Assembly (NCBI GenBank): GCA_015655365.1
Contig: JAATFE010000427.1
Coordinates: forward strand, 1-9,737
DNA from: Terriglobales bacterium
Lineage (GTDB): Bacteria; Acidobacteriota; Terriglobia; Terriglobales; Acidobacteriaceae
Direction: 5' to 3'
Length of the DNA: 9,737 nucleotides
Shown: positions 1-6,104 of the stretch, piece after piece
Layout of the letters: each line of letters begins with the position of its first letter
Position numbering within the stretch: the first letter of the stretch is position 1
Notes under the pieces: generated by a model
Told to the model about the DNA's origin: nothing
Database searches by the model: none
What the model saw: only the letters and a program-made list of their open reading frames with translations
Translations under genes and position numbers: made by a program

Positions 1-3
1 ACG

Positions 4-285
4 ATGGTTACGATGACTTCCGTCGAGGCACAAAACGGCTTCGGAAAGCTGCTCGACACCGTGCAACGCGAGGCGGTCACGATTACCCGCCACGGACGCC
101 CCACAGCCTTCATTGTTTCGCCGCAAGACATGGAAGAGCTACTCGATGCGCGGCGCAAGCGCAGCCGGGCTGTGGCCGATCTTGAGGCGTGGAGAGCGCA
201 GGCACGCACCACCGCGGCGCAGACCGCAGCCGCCACCGCGTTGACCGACGAGGATGTGACCCGCATGGTTCATGAAGCTCGATGA
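4..285 (+). CDS. Phd/YefM-family antitoxin
   Basis: Predicted antitoxin of a type II toxin-antitoxin pair, a small protein that binds and neutralises the PIN toxin encoded next to it. The 93-residue product has the Phd/YefM layout. An N-terminal segment (residues 5-20, TSVEAQNGFGKLLDTV) matches the family's 'seaR..f..ll..v' DNA-binding helix. It is followed by the characteristic strand-turn VTITRHGRPTAFIVSPQDM (residues 25-43). The C-terminal half (residues 48-93) is Ala/Arg/Glu-rich and probably the flexible part that grips the toxin. Its stop overlaps the start of the toxin gene (ATGA), which implies translational coupling. The start could be the ATG at 4 or the in-frame ATG at 13. The window begins too close to see a ribosome site, promoter or operator. 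By family precedent the complex would repress its own promoter, which lies outside the window. Confidence 0.88.
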   Translation: MVTMTSVEAQNGFGKLLDTVQREAVTITRHGRPTAFIVSPQDMEELLDARRKRSRAVADLEAWRAQARTTAAQTAAATALTDEDVTRMVHEAR

Positions 286-698
286 GCCGGCGGGCCATTC
301 TGGACATAAGCACTCTGGTAAGCGCCGCGCTTCGCACGGGGTCCATACCCGAACAAGCCTTGATGAAAGCGCTGCGCACATGCGAGGTTTGCGCCAGCGC
401 GGAAACGCTGGACGAACTGGCACGGGTGCTTGAGCGCAAAAAGTTCGATCGCTATCTCGACCGTGAATCGCGCCGCGCCTTTGTTGCGCTGATGCGTCGC
501 CATGCGCGCCTGTTCGACGTGCAAGAGGCGGACAGCAAAGCAGTCGATCCGCCCTGCCGCGACCCCAAGGACAACCTGTTTCTGGCCCTGGCGCTGGTCG
601 CCGAAGTCGATCTCCTGGTCAGCAGCGACGAAGACCTATTGGTTTTGCATCCCTGGCGTAGCATTGCAATCGTGACGCCCGCCGAGTTTCTTAAGTAG
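282..698 (+). CDS. PIN-domain toxin (putative RNase, COG1569-like)
   Basis: Predicted toxin of the pair: a PIN-domain Mg-dependent endoribonuclease, 138 residues, the usual size for this group. Candidate acidic active-site residues fall where expected: D8 in ILDISTLVSAAL, E45 in the TLDELARVL helix, D97 in DPKDNLFLALAL, and D116 in SSDEDLL. The typical first motif is DTNVL; here it reads DISTL, so the conserved Asn is Ser while the Asp is retained. The ATG overlaps the antitoxin stop by 4 bp, a standard antitoxin-first operon. The C-terminus (IVTPAEFLK) is typical of 'putative toxin-antitoxin system toxin component, PIN family' proteins. The RNA target cannot be inferred from sequence. The frame is intact, so it is probably functional or recently so. 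Confidence 0.88.
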   Translation: MSRRAILDISTLVSAALRTGSIPEQALMKALRTCEVCASAETLDELARVLERKKFDRYLDRESRRAFVALMRRHARLFDVQEADSKAVDPPCRDPKDNLFLALALVAEVDLLVSSDEDLLVLHPWRSIAIVTPAEFLK

Positions 699-743
699 GG
701 GTTCGGCGGCATGGCTTTGTGGGCGCAATGGCGTTCGTGCTTT

Positions 744-769
744 CCCAAGTCCCAAAAGCGGGACATGGG
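744..769. repeat. Imperfect hairpin in the gap after the TA operon; possible dispersed repeat
   Basis: CCCA-a-GTCCC (744-753), a 6-nt loop AAAAGC (754-759), then GGGAC-a-TGGG (760-769) make a 9-bp stem with one A/A mismatch. It is followed directly by GGCACCCGGCAC. It starts 46 bp after the toxin stop and has no T-tract, so it is not a canonical intrinsic terminator. The rest of the 699-978 gap holds no plausible gene. Only the AAGGAG ribosome site of the next gene (968-973) is clear, and I see no convincing promoter. Hairpins of this CCCA...TGGG kind next to GGCACCC are, from memory, common intergenic elements in Acidobacteriota; that part is unverified. Confidence 0.5.
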
Positions 770-978
770 GCACCCGGCACATGGGCCCGTTAGTCGCATA
801 CGCCCGCATGACCAGCGTCGTGCCACCCTGATCCAAATGAATCGCTGAGGCAGGTCAGATCTTACCCACCCGCCCCGTTTGACCTTCCCAGCCAAGGGCA
901 ATAGCTTTGAGGAGTGCGGGGAGCGATCTTCCGCCTCTCGAACAGACCGCTGAATAAGAATCCGCACAAGGAGCTTGG

Positions 979-2520
979 ATGCTGAGTAGAGAAAAATTCT
1001 GGTTTTGGAATGGGGCGGTCGCGCTATTAGCCCTGGCGGTTGCCGGCGCGCAGGCTCAGGACCTGAAGAGTTTCGAGCAGAGGACGACCACCAAGGTCCT
1101 GCCCAACGGGCTCACCTTGATCGTCTGCGAGCGGCCGGAAGCGCCGGTCTTCAGCTACTCCACCTTTATTGACGCGGGGGACGTGAACGATCCCTCGGGT
1201 CAAAGCGGCCTGGCGCACATGTTCGAGCACCTGGCTTTCAAGGGTACCAGCGAGATTGGCACCACCGACTATGCCGCCGAAAAGGACGCGCTGGCCAAGG
1301 TGGAAGCGGCCAACAACGCCTACGAGGCTGAGTATCTTAAAGCCGTTGGCCGCGATCCGCAGAAGCTGGCCGAGTTGCAGAAGGCCGTGAAAGCCGCCGA
1401 GGCCGAGGCGCACAAGTTCGTGGTCCCCAACCAGTTCACCGAAGTGGCCGAGCGCAACGGCGCCGCCGGGCTGAACGCCTTCACAGCGCTGGACGAGACG
1501 GTCTACTTCTGGTCGATGCCCGAAAACCGGCTGGAGCTGTGGGCCTGGCTGGAGAGCGGCCGGCTGGCCGATGTGGTTCCACGCGAGTTTTACAAGGAGC
1601 GCGACGTGGTGATGGAAGAGCGGCGCATGCGCACCGACTCCAACCCCGAGGGCCGTCTCTTTGAGCAGTTCCTGGCCACCGCCTATGTGGCCCACAACTA
1701 CGGCCGCAGCAACATTGGCTGGCCCAGCGAGGTGGGCCAGATCACGGCCACCGAAGCCATGGCTTTCCACAAGAAATACTACATTGGCTCGAACATCGTG
1801 GTGGCCGTGGTGGGCGACGTGAAAGCCGCCGAGGCCATGCCGGTGCTGGAGAAGTATTTCAGCAAGATTCCCGCCGGGCCCAAGCCGGAAGAAATGACCA
1901 CGGTCGAGCCCAGGCAGTTTGCCGAAAAGACAGTGATCGTCCGCGACCCCAGTCAGCCGGTCTATGTCGAGGGCTATCACCGCCCCGACTTTCGCGCCCC
2001 CGACGCCGCGGTCTACGACGCCATCAGCGACATTCTCTCCAACGGGCGGGTTTCTCGCCTCTACCGCAGCATGGTGCGCGACCAGCAAATTGCCGCTGAG
2101 GCCGAGGGCGTCAGTCCCTATCCGGGCGACAAATACCCTGGCCTGTTCGTCTTTTATGCGGCTCCCCTGCCGGGCCACACGCCGGCGGAGATGCGCGACT
2201 CCATCCACAAAGAGATTGAGAAGCTGAAGACCGCGGACGTGACCGACGAAGAATTGGCCATGTTCAAGACGCGCACGCGCGCCAACCTGCTGCACGGCCT
2301 GGCCGACAACCAGGGGCTGGCCAACGATCTGGCCGAGTACCAGACCCGCTACGGCGATTGGCGCGAGCTTTTCCGGCAACTGGACCGGGTAGACAAGGTG
2401 ACCAAGGCCGACATTCGGCGCGTGGCTAACCAAGTTTTTCAAGCCAGCAACCGCACCAGCGCATGGATTGAAACCGAGGCTCCCGCAGCCACAGCCAAGA
2501 AAGACGGAGGCGTGCAATGA
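979..2520 (+). CDS. M16 family zinc peptidase, catalytic (HxxEH) subunit, exported
   Basis: Predicted periplasmic zinc metallopeptidase of the insulinase/pitrilysin family (M16B-like), 513 residues. A signal peptide is visible: positive N-terminus, hydrophobic residues ~11-23, likely cleavage after AQA (26). The inverted zinc motif HMFEH is at 80-84. The third ligand is expected in the acidic cluster ERDVVMEERRM (207-217), with E214 a good candidate. The distance from H84 is ~130 residues, where the family norm is about 76. The difference is explained by a charged, Ala/Glu/Lys-rich helical insert at ~96-150, before the conserved GLNAFTALDETVYF (164-177). The second M16 half starts near 320. 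At the R/Y substrate-binding site it has R367 but E374 where Tyr is expected. A good AAGGAG ribosome site (968-973) fixes the ATG. The stop overlaps the next M16 gene, so the two are coupled. Its physiological substrate is unknown. Confidence 0.93.
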   Translation: MLSREKFWFWNGAVALLALAVAGAQAQDLKSFEQRTTTKVLPNGLTLIVCERPEAPVFSYSTFIDAGDVNDPSGQSGLAHMFEHLAFKGTSEIGTTDYAAEKDALAKVEAANNAYEAEYLKAVGRDPQKLAELQKAVKAAEAEAHKFVVPNQFTEVAERNGAAGLNAFTALDETVYFWSMPENRLELWAWLESGRLADVVPREFYKERDVVMEERRMRTDSNPEGRLFEQFLATAYVAHNYGRSNIGWPSEVGQITATEAMAFHKKYYIGSNIVVAVVGDVKAAEAMPVLEKYFSKIPAGPKPEEMTTVEPRQFAEKTVIVRDPSQPVYVEGYHRPDFRAPDAAVYDAISDILSNGRVSRLYRSMVRDQQIAAEAEGVSPYPGDKYPGLFVFYAAPLPGHTPAEMRDSIHKEIEKLKTADVTDEELAMFKTRTRANLLHGLADNQGLANDLAEYQTRYGDWRELFRQLDRVDKVTKADIRRVANQVFQASNRTSAWIETEAPAATAKKDGGVQ

Positions 2521-3983
2521 AGAGCCTTAAGATTTCCCTTGTCCTCGCGGTCTGTGCAGCCGCGCTTTCGCCCCTCACGCTCCTGGCGCAACAAAGCAGG
2601 CCCTGGGAAAAAATCCCCATTCCCAAGCTGCACGACTTCAAGCCGCAGCAGCCCAAGCGCATTGTCCTCAAAAACGGCATTGTCCTCTTTTTGCAGGAAG
2701 ATCATGAGCTTCCGTTCATTTCCGGGTCGGTTTTGATTCCCGGCGGCTCGCGGGAAGAGGACCCGGCCAAGACCGGGCTCGTGAGCATGTATGGCCAGGC
2801 ATGGCGGACCAGCGGCACAGCCAAGCTGAATGGCGACGCGTTGGACGATCTGCTGGAGGCCAAGGCCGCGCACATCGAAACCAGCGGCGGCGAAGACTCC
2901 ACCACGCTCGGCTGGGACTCGCTGAAGGGCGATGCGGACCAAGTGTTTGCCCTGGCTCTGGACCTGCTGCTGCATCCGGCATTCAATGCGGAAAAACTTG
3001 CCCTGGCCCAACAACAGGAAGCCAGCGGCATTGTCCGGCGCAACGACGACGAAGGCGAGATCGCCAACCGCGAGTCGGCCAAGCTGGTCTATGGGGCCAA
3101 CAGTCCCTATACCCGGCAAACGGAACTGGCCACCATTGGTGCGGTCACCGTGGACGACTTGAAGGCTTGGCACGACCGCACTCTGGGCGGCAAGCTGATT
3201 GTGGGTATCGAAGGCGACTTCGACCCGGTGGCCATGGAAGCCAAGCTGCGCGCGGCCTTTGAAGGACTGCCCCCGGTGAAGCCCGCTCCGGCACGCCACG
3301 ACGTCTTTGCCGGACCCAAGCCGGGCATCTCCTTCATCGACAAGGAAGACGTGAACCAGAGCAACGTAGAGATTGTGGGCCTCGGCACCGACCGCCACAA
3401 TCCCGACGTGCCCGCAATCGCCATGATGAACGACATTCTGGGCGGCGGCTTCAGCAGCCGGCTCTTCCAGAAGGTCCGCACCGAACTGGGGCTGGCTTAT
3501 GCCGTGGGCGGCGGCATGAGTTTTGCCTATGACCATCCGGCCACCTTTCGTGTCATGGTCCTGACCAAGAGCGCTTCCACCGTGGACGCCACCAAGGCCG
3601 CGATGGAGGAAATTGCCTCGCTCAACACCCAAACCTTCACCCAGGAAGAATTGGACCGCGCCAAGGACAACATCCTCAACTCGTTCCTTTTCCGCTACGA
3701 CACCAAGGGAAAGGTGCTGAGCGCACGGGAACTGCTGGAGTTCTACGGCTATCCGGCGGACTACCTTGAAACCTACAAAGCGGCTTTGGAAAAGGTAACG
3801 CTGGCCGACCTGAGCACCGTGGCCAAAAAGTACATCCATCCGGAAAAACTGGCCGTGCTGGTGGTGGGTAACGGACCGGAGATCAAGCCGGGGCTCGACG
3901 AGCTGAAGCTGGGCCCGGTGCAATCCATCGACATCACGATCCCACAGCCGGGGAATCCGGACAAGGGCGAGAAGAAGCAGTAA
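2517..3983 (+). CDS. M16 family peptidase-like protein, non-catalytic partner subunit with R/Y pair, exported
   Basis: Second M16-fold protein, 488 residues, probably secreted to the periplasm (signal peptide ~1-24, cleavage near LLA/QQS). Aligning GLVSMYGQAWRTSGT (87-101) with GLAHMFEHLAFKGT of the upstream protein shows every zinc-motif residue replaced: H to S90, E to G93, H to Q94. It therefore cannot bind catalytic zinc in the normal way. It does keep the C-terminal-half signature LGGGFSSRLFQKVRTELGLAYAVGG (308-332), with R321 and Y328 at the spacing of the R/Y pair that holds the substrate backbone in M16 enzymes. The upstream protein lacks that Tyr. The ATGA overlap and GGAGG site (2506-2510) imply near-equal synthesis. 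I infer an obligate heterodimer like the mitochondrial processing peptidase alpha/beta pair and two-gene bacterial M16B enzymes. The C-terminus is a short Pro/Lys-rich tail. Confidence 0.92.
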   Translation: MKSLKISLVLAVCAAALSPLTLLAQQSRPWEKIPIPKLHDFKPQQPKRIVLKNGIVLFLQEDHELPFISGSVLIPGGSREEDPAKTGLVSMYGQAWRTSGTAKLNGDALDDLLEAKAAHIETSGGEDSTTLGWDSLKGDADQVFALALDLLLHPAFNAEKLALAQQQEASGIVRRNDDEGEIANRESAKLVYGANSPYTRQTELATIGAVTVDDLKAWHDRTLGGKLIVGIEGDFDPVAMEAKLRAAFEGLPPVKPAPARHDVFAGPKPGISFIDKEDVNQSNVEIVGLGTDRHNPDVPAIAMMNDILGGGFSSRLFQKVRTELGLAYAVGGGMSFAYDHPATFRVMVLTKSASTVDATKAAMEEIASLNTQTFTQEELDRAKDNILNSFLFRYDTKGKVLSARELLEFYGYPADYLETYKAALEKVTLADLSTVAKKYIHPEKLAVLVVGNGPEIKPGLDELKLGPVQSIDITIPQPGNPDKGEKKQ

Positions 3984-3999
3984 AAATTGGAGTGCAACC

Positions 4000-4037
4000 C
4001 CACCCTGGCGGCAAATACAATCATGCGGCCAGGGTGG
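4000..4037. repeat. 10-bp perfect inverted repeat between M16 operon and glmU
   Basis: CCACCCTGGC (4000-4009) and GCCAGGGTGG (4028-4037) are perfect complements around an 18-nt loop. The element starts 17 bp after the M16 partner's stop. No T-run follows, so Rho-independent termination is not clearly supported. It could instead be an mRNA 3'-end stabilising hairpin, part of the glmU leader, or a degenerate copy of a dispersed CCACCC...GGGTGG hairpin. Confidence 0.55.
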
Positions 4038-4040
4038 AGC

Positions 4041-4067
4041 TTCTCGGTGCGCCTTGCGCAGCGAGAA
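4041..4067 (+). promoter_or_regulatory. Stable hairpin in glmU leader
   Basis: TTCTCG (4041-4046) pairs with CGAGAA (4062-4067), and inside it TGCGC (4048-4052) pairs with GCGCA (4056-4060) around a CTT loop. The two helices are separated by a G/G mismatch, giving 11 bp in total. It lies 3 bp downstream of the 10-bp inverted repeat and 87 bp before the TTG start of glmU. A role in glmU expression is inference only. It also argues against translation starting upstream at 3987, because this stretch looks like structured leader and not coding sequence. Confidence 0.4.
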
Positions 4068-4143
4068 CAACAAACAGGCGGCATCCGGTTTTGCATCAAT
4101 AGCGGCTGGAAAGCCATAAATCGCGGAACGGTATTCGTTTTTG

Positions 4144-4148
4144 AGGAG
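4144..4148 (+). promoter_or_regulatory. Ribosome binding site that sets the glmU start
   Basis: AGGAG at 4144-4148 lies 6 nt before TTG at 4155. No ATG or GTG in the right place competes. The next in-frame ATG (4188) would start inside the nucleotide-binding MAAGKGTR motif and remove the first beta strand. Confidence 0.65.
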
Positions 4149-4154
4149 AAGGAT

Positions 4155-5561
4155 TTGGAATCGAGTTCGAAGTTGGCAGTCGTCATCATGGCAGCGGGCA
4201 AAGGTACCCGGCTCAAATCGCGGCGTCCCAAGGTGCTGCACGAAATCGGCGGCAAACCGCTGCTGAGCCATGTGATTGCTGCCGCCAGCCAGCTTGTGGC
4301 TCCAGGCGACATTTTTGCCGTTATTGGCCACCAGGCGGAGCGGGTGCGAGCGGTTGTGGCTGCCACCGGCATCCAATTCGTCGAGCAGACCGAGCAGCGC
4401 GGCACCGGCCACGCCATCCAGTGCTGCGCTGCGGCCATCGCGGGCTACGACAACATCCTCGTGCTTTCCGGTGACGTGCCGCTGATCCGGCCGGAGACCA
4501 TCGAGCAGTTGTGGCAATTCCACCAGGGTGAAGAGGCGGCCATGACCATCCTCACCGCCGCGCCAGAAGACCCCACCGGCTATGGGCGCATCCTGCGCCA
4601 ATCGCCGCTGTCCGCCGAAGTCCAGGCCATTGTCGAACAGAAGGCCCTCACGCCGGAACAACTGGACATTGCGGAAATCAACTCCGGCATTTACGCCTTC
4701 AAAACCGCCCCCCTGCTCAAGCATCTCGGCGATCTCACCGACGACAACGCACAACACGAGCTCTACCTTACCGATATGGCCGCCCTGTTGCGCGCTTCCG
4801 GAGAACTCGTGGTCGCCGTCCAGGCCACCGAAGCAGAGGAAGTGCTGGGCGCCAACACCATTGCCGATCTCGTGGCCCTGGACGCCACCCTACGCGAGGC
4901 GACGGCGAGCCGTCTGATGGCCGCCGGCGTCACCATCTTCCGGCCAGAGACCTGCGTCATCGACGCCGAGGTCGAGGTCGCGCCGGATACCGTCATCGAG
5001 CCCTTTGTGCAGTTGCGCGGCAATACGCGCATCGGCACGGACTGCCTGATCCGCTCCTACTCCGTGATCGAAAACTGCACGCTGGGCAACTCGGTTCTGC
5101 TGCGGCAAAGCTGCGTCCTCACCGACAGCACGGTGGCCGACGGCGCCAAGATCGGCCCCTTCGCCCATCTGCGTCCGGGCAGCGAGATCGGCGAAGACGT
5201 CCACGTGGGCAACTTTGTCGAGACCAAGAAATCCAAGCTGCACAAAGGAGTCAAAGCCGGCCACCTCACCTATCTGGGCGATACCGAAATCGGCGAGGGG
5301 ACCAACATCGGCGCAGGCGTCATTACCTGTAATTACGACGGTGTTCACAAGCACAAGACCAGCATCGGCAAGGGCGTCTTTGTGGGCAGCGATTCCACGC
5401 TGGTGGCGCCGGTCACCGTCGAGGACGGGGCCTACATCGGCGCAGGCTCCTGCATCACAAGGAGCGTGCCGGGTGAAGCCTTGTCCGTGGCCCGAGCCCG
5501 TCAGACCACCATCGAAGGCTGGGTCGCGGCCCGCCACGCGCGCCAGGAAGCTGAAAAGTAG
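4155..5561 (+). CDS. glmU: Bifunctional UDP-N-acetylglucosamine pyrophosphorylase / glucosamine-1-phosphate N-acetyltransferase
   Basis: Cytoplasmic enzyme making UDP-GlcNAc for peptidoglycan and LPS: acetyl-CoA-dependent acetylation of GlcN-1-P (C-terminal domain), then uridylylation with UTP (N-terminal domain). It has 468 residues from the TTG start; E. coli GlmU has 456. The uridyltransferase domain shows AAGKGTRLKSRRPK (13-26, with R19 and K26), EQRGTGHA (80-87), LSGDVPL (104-110, Mg-binding D107), GYGRI (142-146), VEQKA (160-164) and EINSGIYAF (174-182). The C-terminal half is a left-handed beta helix of hexapeptide repeats from ~255. It includes AHLRPGS (R340), AGHLTYLGD (catalytic-base H370) and CNYDG. 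No key residue appears to be missing. It is transcribed in the same direction as the M16 pair but 171 bp downstream, behind hairpins, so probably its own unit. An upstream in-frame TTG at 3987 would add 56 unsupported residues. Confidence 0.95.
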   Translation: MESSSKLAVVIMAAGKGTRLKSRRPKVLHEIGGKPLLSHVIAAASQLVAPGDIFAVIGHQAERVRAVVAATGIQFVEQTEQRGTGHAIQCCAAAIAGYDNILVLSGDVPLIRPETIEQLWQFHQGEEAAMTILTAAPEDPTGYGRILRQSPLSAEVQAIVEQKALTPEQLDIAEINSGIYAFKTAPLLKHLGDLTDDNAQHELYLTDMAALLRASGELVVAVQATEAEEVLGANTIADLVALDATLREATASRLMAAGVTIFRPETCVIDAEVEVAPDTVIEPFVQLRGNTRIGTDCLIRSYSVIENCTLGNSVLLRQSCVLTDSTVADGAKIGPFAHLRPGSEIGEDVHVGNFVETKKSKLHKGVKAGHLTYLGDTEIGEGTNIGAGVITCNYDGVHKHKTSIGKGVFVGSDSTLVAPVTVEDGAYIGAGSCITRSVPGEALSVARARQTTIEGWVAARHARQEAEK

Positions 5562-5571
5562 ATCAGCGTAA

Positions 5572-5611
5572 CCGCAGCCGGATCAGTCGCTTGCAGCAAT
5601 TCCGGCTGCGG
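5572..5611 (+). terminator. Perfect 11-bp inverted repeat after glmU, possible terminator without T-tract
   Basis: CCGCAGCCGGA (5572-5582) and TCCGGCTGCGG (5601-5611) are perfect complements around an 18-nt loop, starting 10 bp past the glmU stop. The position fits a 3'-end hairpin. The sequence after it (AAGAACGCGG) has no T-run, so intrinsic termination is uncertain. It may act in mRNA stability or with Rho. Confidence 0.45.
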
Positions 5612-5781
5612 AAGAACGCGGCCCATGAAAAGACGATCTGCCGAAACGCTGTTGCGTTCATCCGGGGTGGAGCGTAATGTGTGCTTGCGACCACAGAGGA
5701 CAACGCGTTGAGATGATAGGCTCGGCAGGGATTGAAACGGAAAGCAACTTCCGCTTCATCGCAAGTGCCTCAAAAGGCCGG

Positions 5782-5818
5782 TTCAATATTCATCTTTTTG
5801 TTGTTTAATAAATAAACA
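5782..5818 (+). promoter_or_regulatory. Candidate promoter with overlapping dyad upstream of the HD-GYP regulator
   Basis: TTTAAT (5804-5809) matches the sigma-70 -10 consensus at 5 of 6 bases. TTCAAT (5782-5787), 16 bp upstream, is a weak -35 (3 of 6). The -10 sits inside a dyad TGTTTA-ATAAA-TAAACA (5802-5818) that could be an operator. The AT-rich patch stands out from its surroundings. No regulator is identified. Confidence 0.35.
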
Positions 5819-6104
5819 CTTGGATCGTTCTCTGGATTGATGATGAAAGTGTTGGAAGATTGCCCTGTGGATGCGTTCGGCACGAAACGGAGTCCCGGTA
5901 GATGGATTCCGAATGAAAGCCCTTACACGGCCTTCTTCAACCGGGCTCTCACCGACAGGTTTTCAGTGCGGCTTTCACTTTGGTTCTGCTGTTGGGGAAC
6001 CACCTCGCAAGTTATTGCAACGCTTCGAAAAGTTAGACATCCGAACCTTTGCATCGGTCGGCAAAGGTGGAGAAATAAAGGTAGAGAGATTGGGAGTATC
6101 CGGT

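Larger units (their letters stand above)
5562..6104. other. Gene-poor intergenic stretch upstream of the HD-GYP regulator
   Basis: About 540 bp without a gene I can support. It contains the inverted repeat just after glmU (5572-5611), a perfect 10-bp palindrome CAACGCGTTG (5701-5710), a small CGGAA/TTCCG hairpin (5738-5753), and an AT-rich patch (5783-5820) in otherwise GC-rich DNA. Open frames through 5837-6226 and 5871-6104 have mixed third-position bases and no family resemblance, so I read them as chance. The caveat is that the HD-GYP frame stays open back to an ATG at 5871. Confidence 0.5.

Noticed and set aside
1027..2517. 496-codon minus-strand open frame across the catalytic M16 gene
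   Set aside because: Same reason: antisense shadow of a strong M16 gene with no family resemblance.
3987..4154. N-terminal extension of GlmU from an upstream TTG
   Set aside because: It would translate two hairpins into 56 residues not found in GlmU; the TTG at 4155 has a proper ribosome site and gives normal length.
2439..4757. 772-codon open frame on the minus strand across the M16 partner and glmU
   Set aside because: It lies opposite two clearly recognised genes, and the translation is His/Gly/Val-rich without domains. It is a by-product of GC-rich codon use on the plus strand.
5728..5738. GGGATTGAAAC, resembling the 3' end of some CRISPR repeats
   Set aside because: It occurs once, with no regularly spaced copies and no cas genes in the window.
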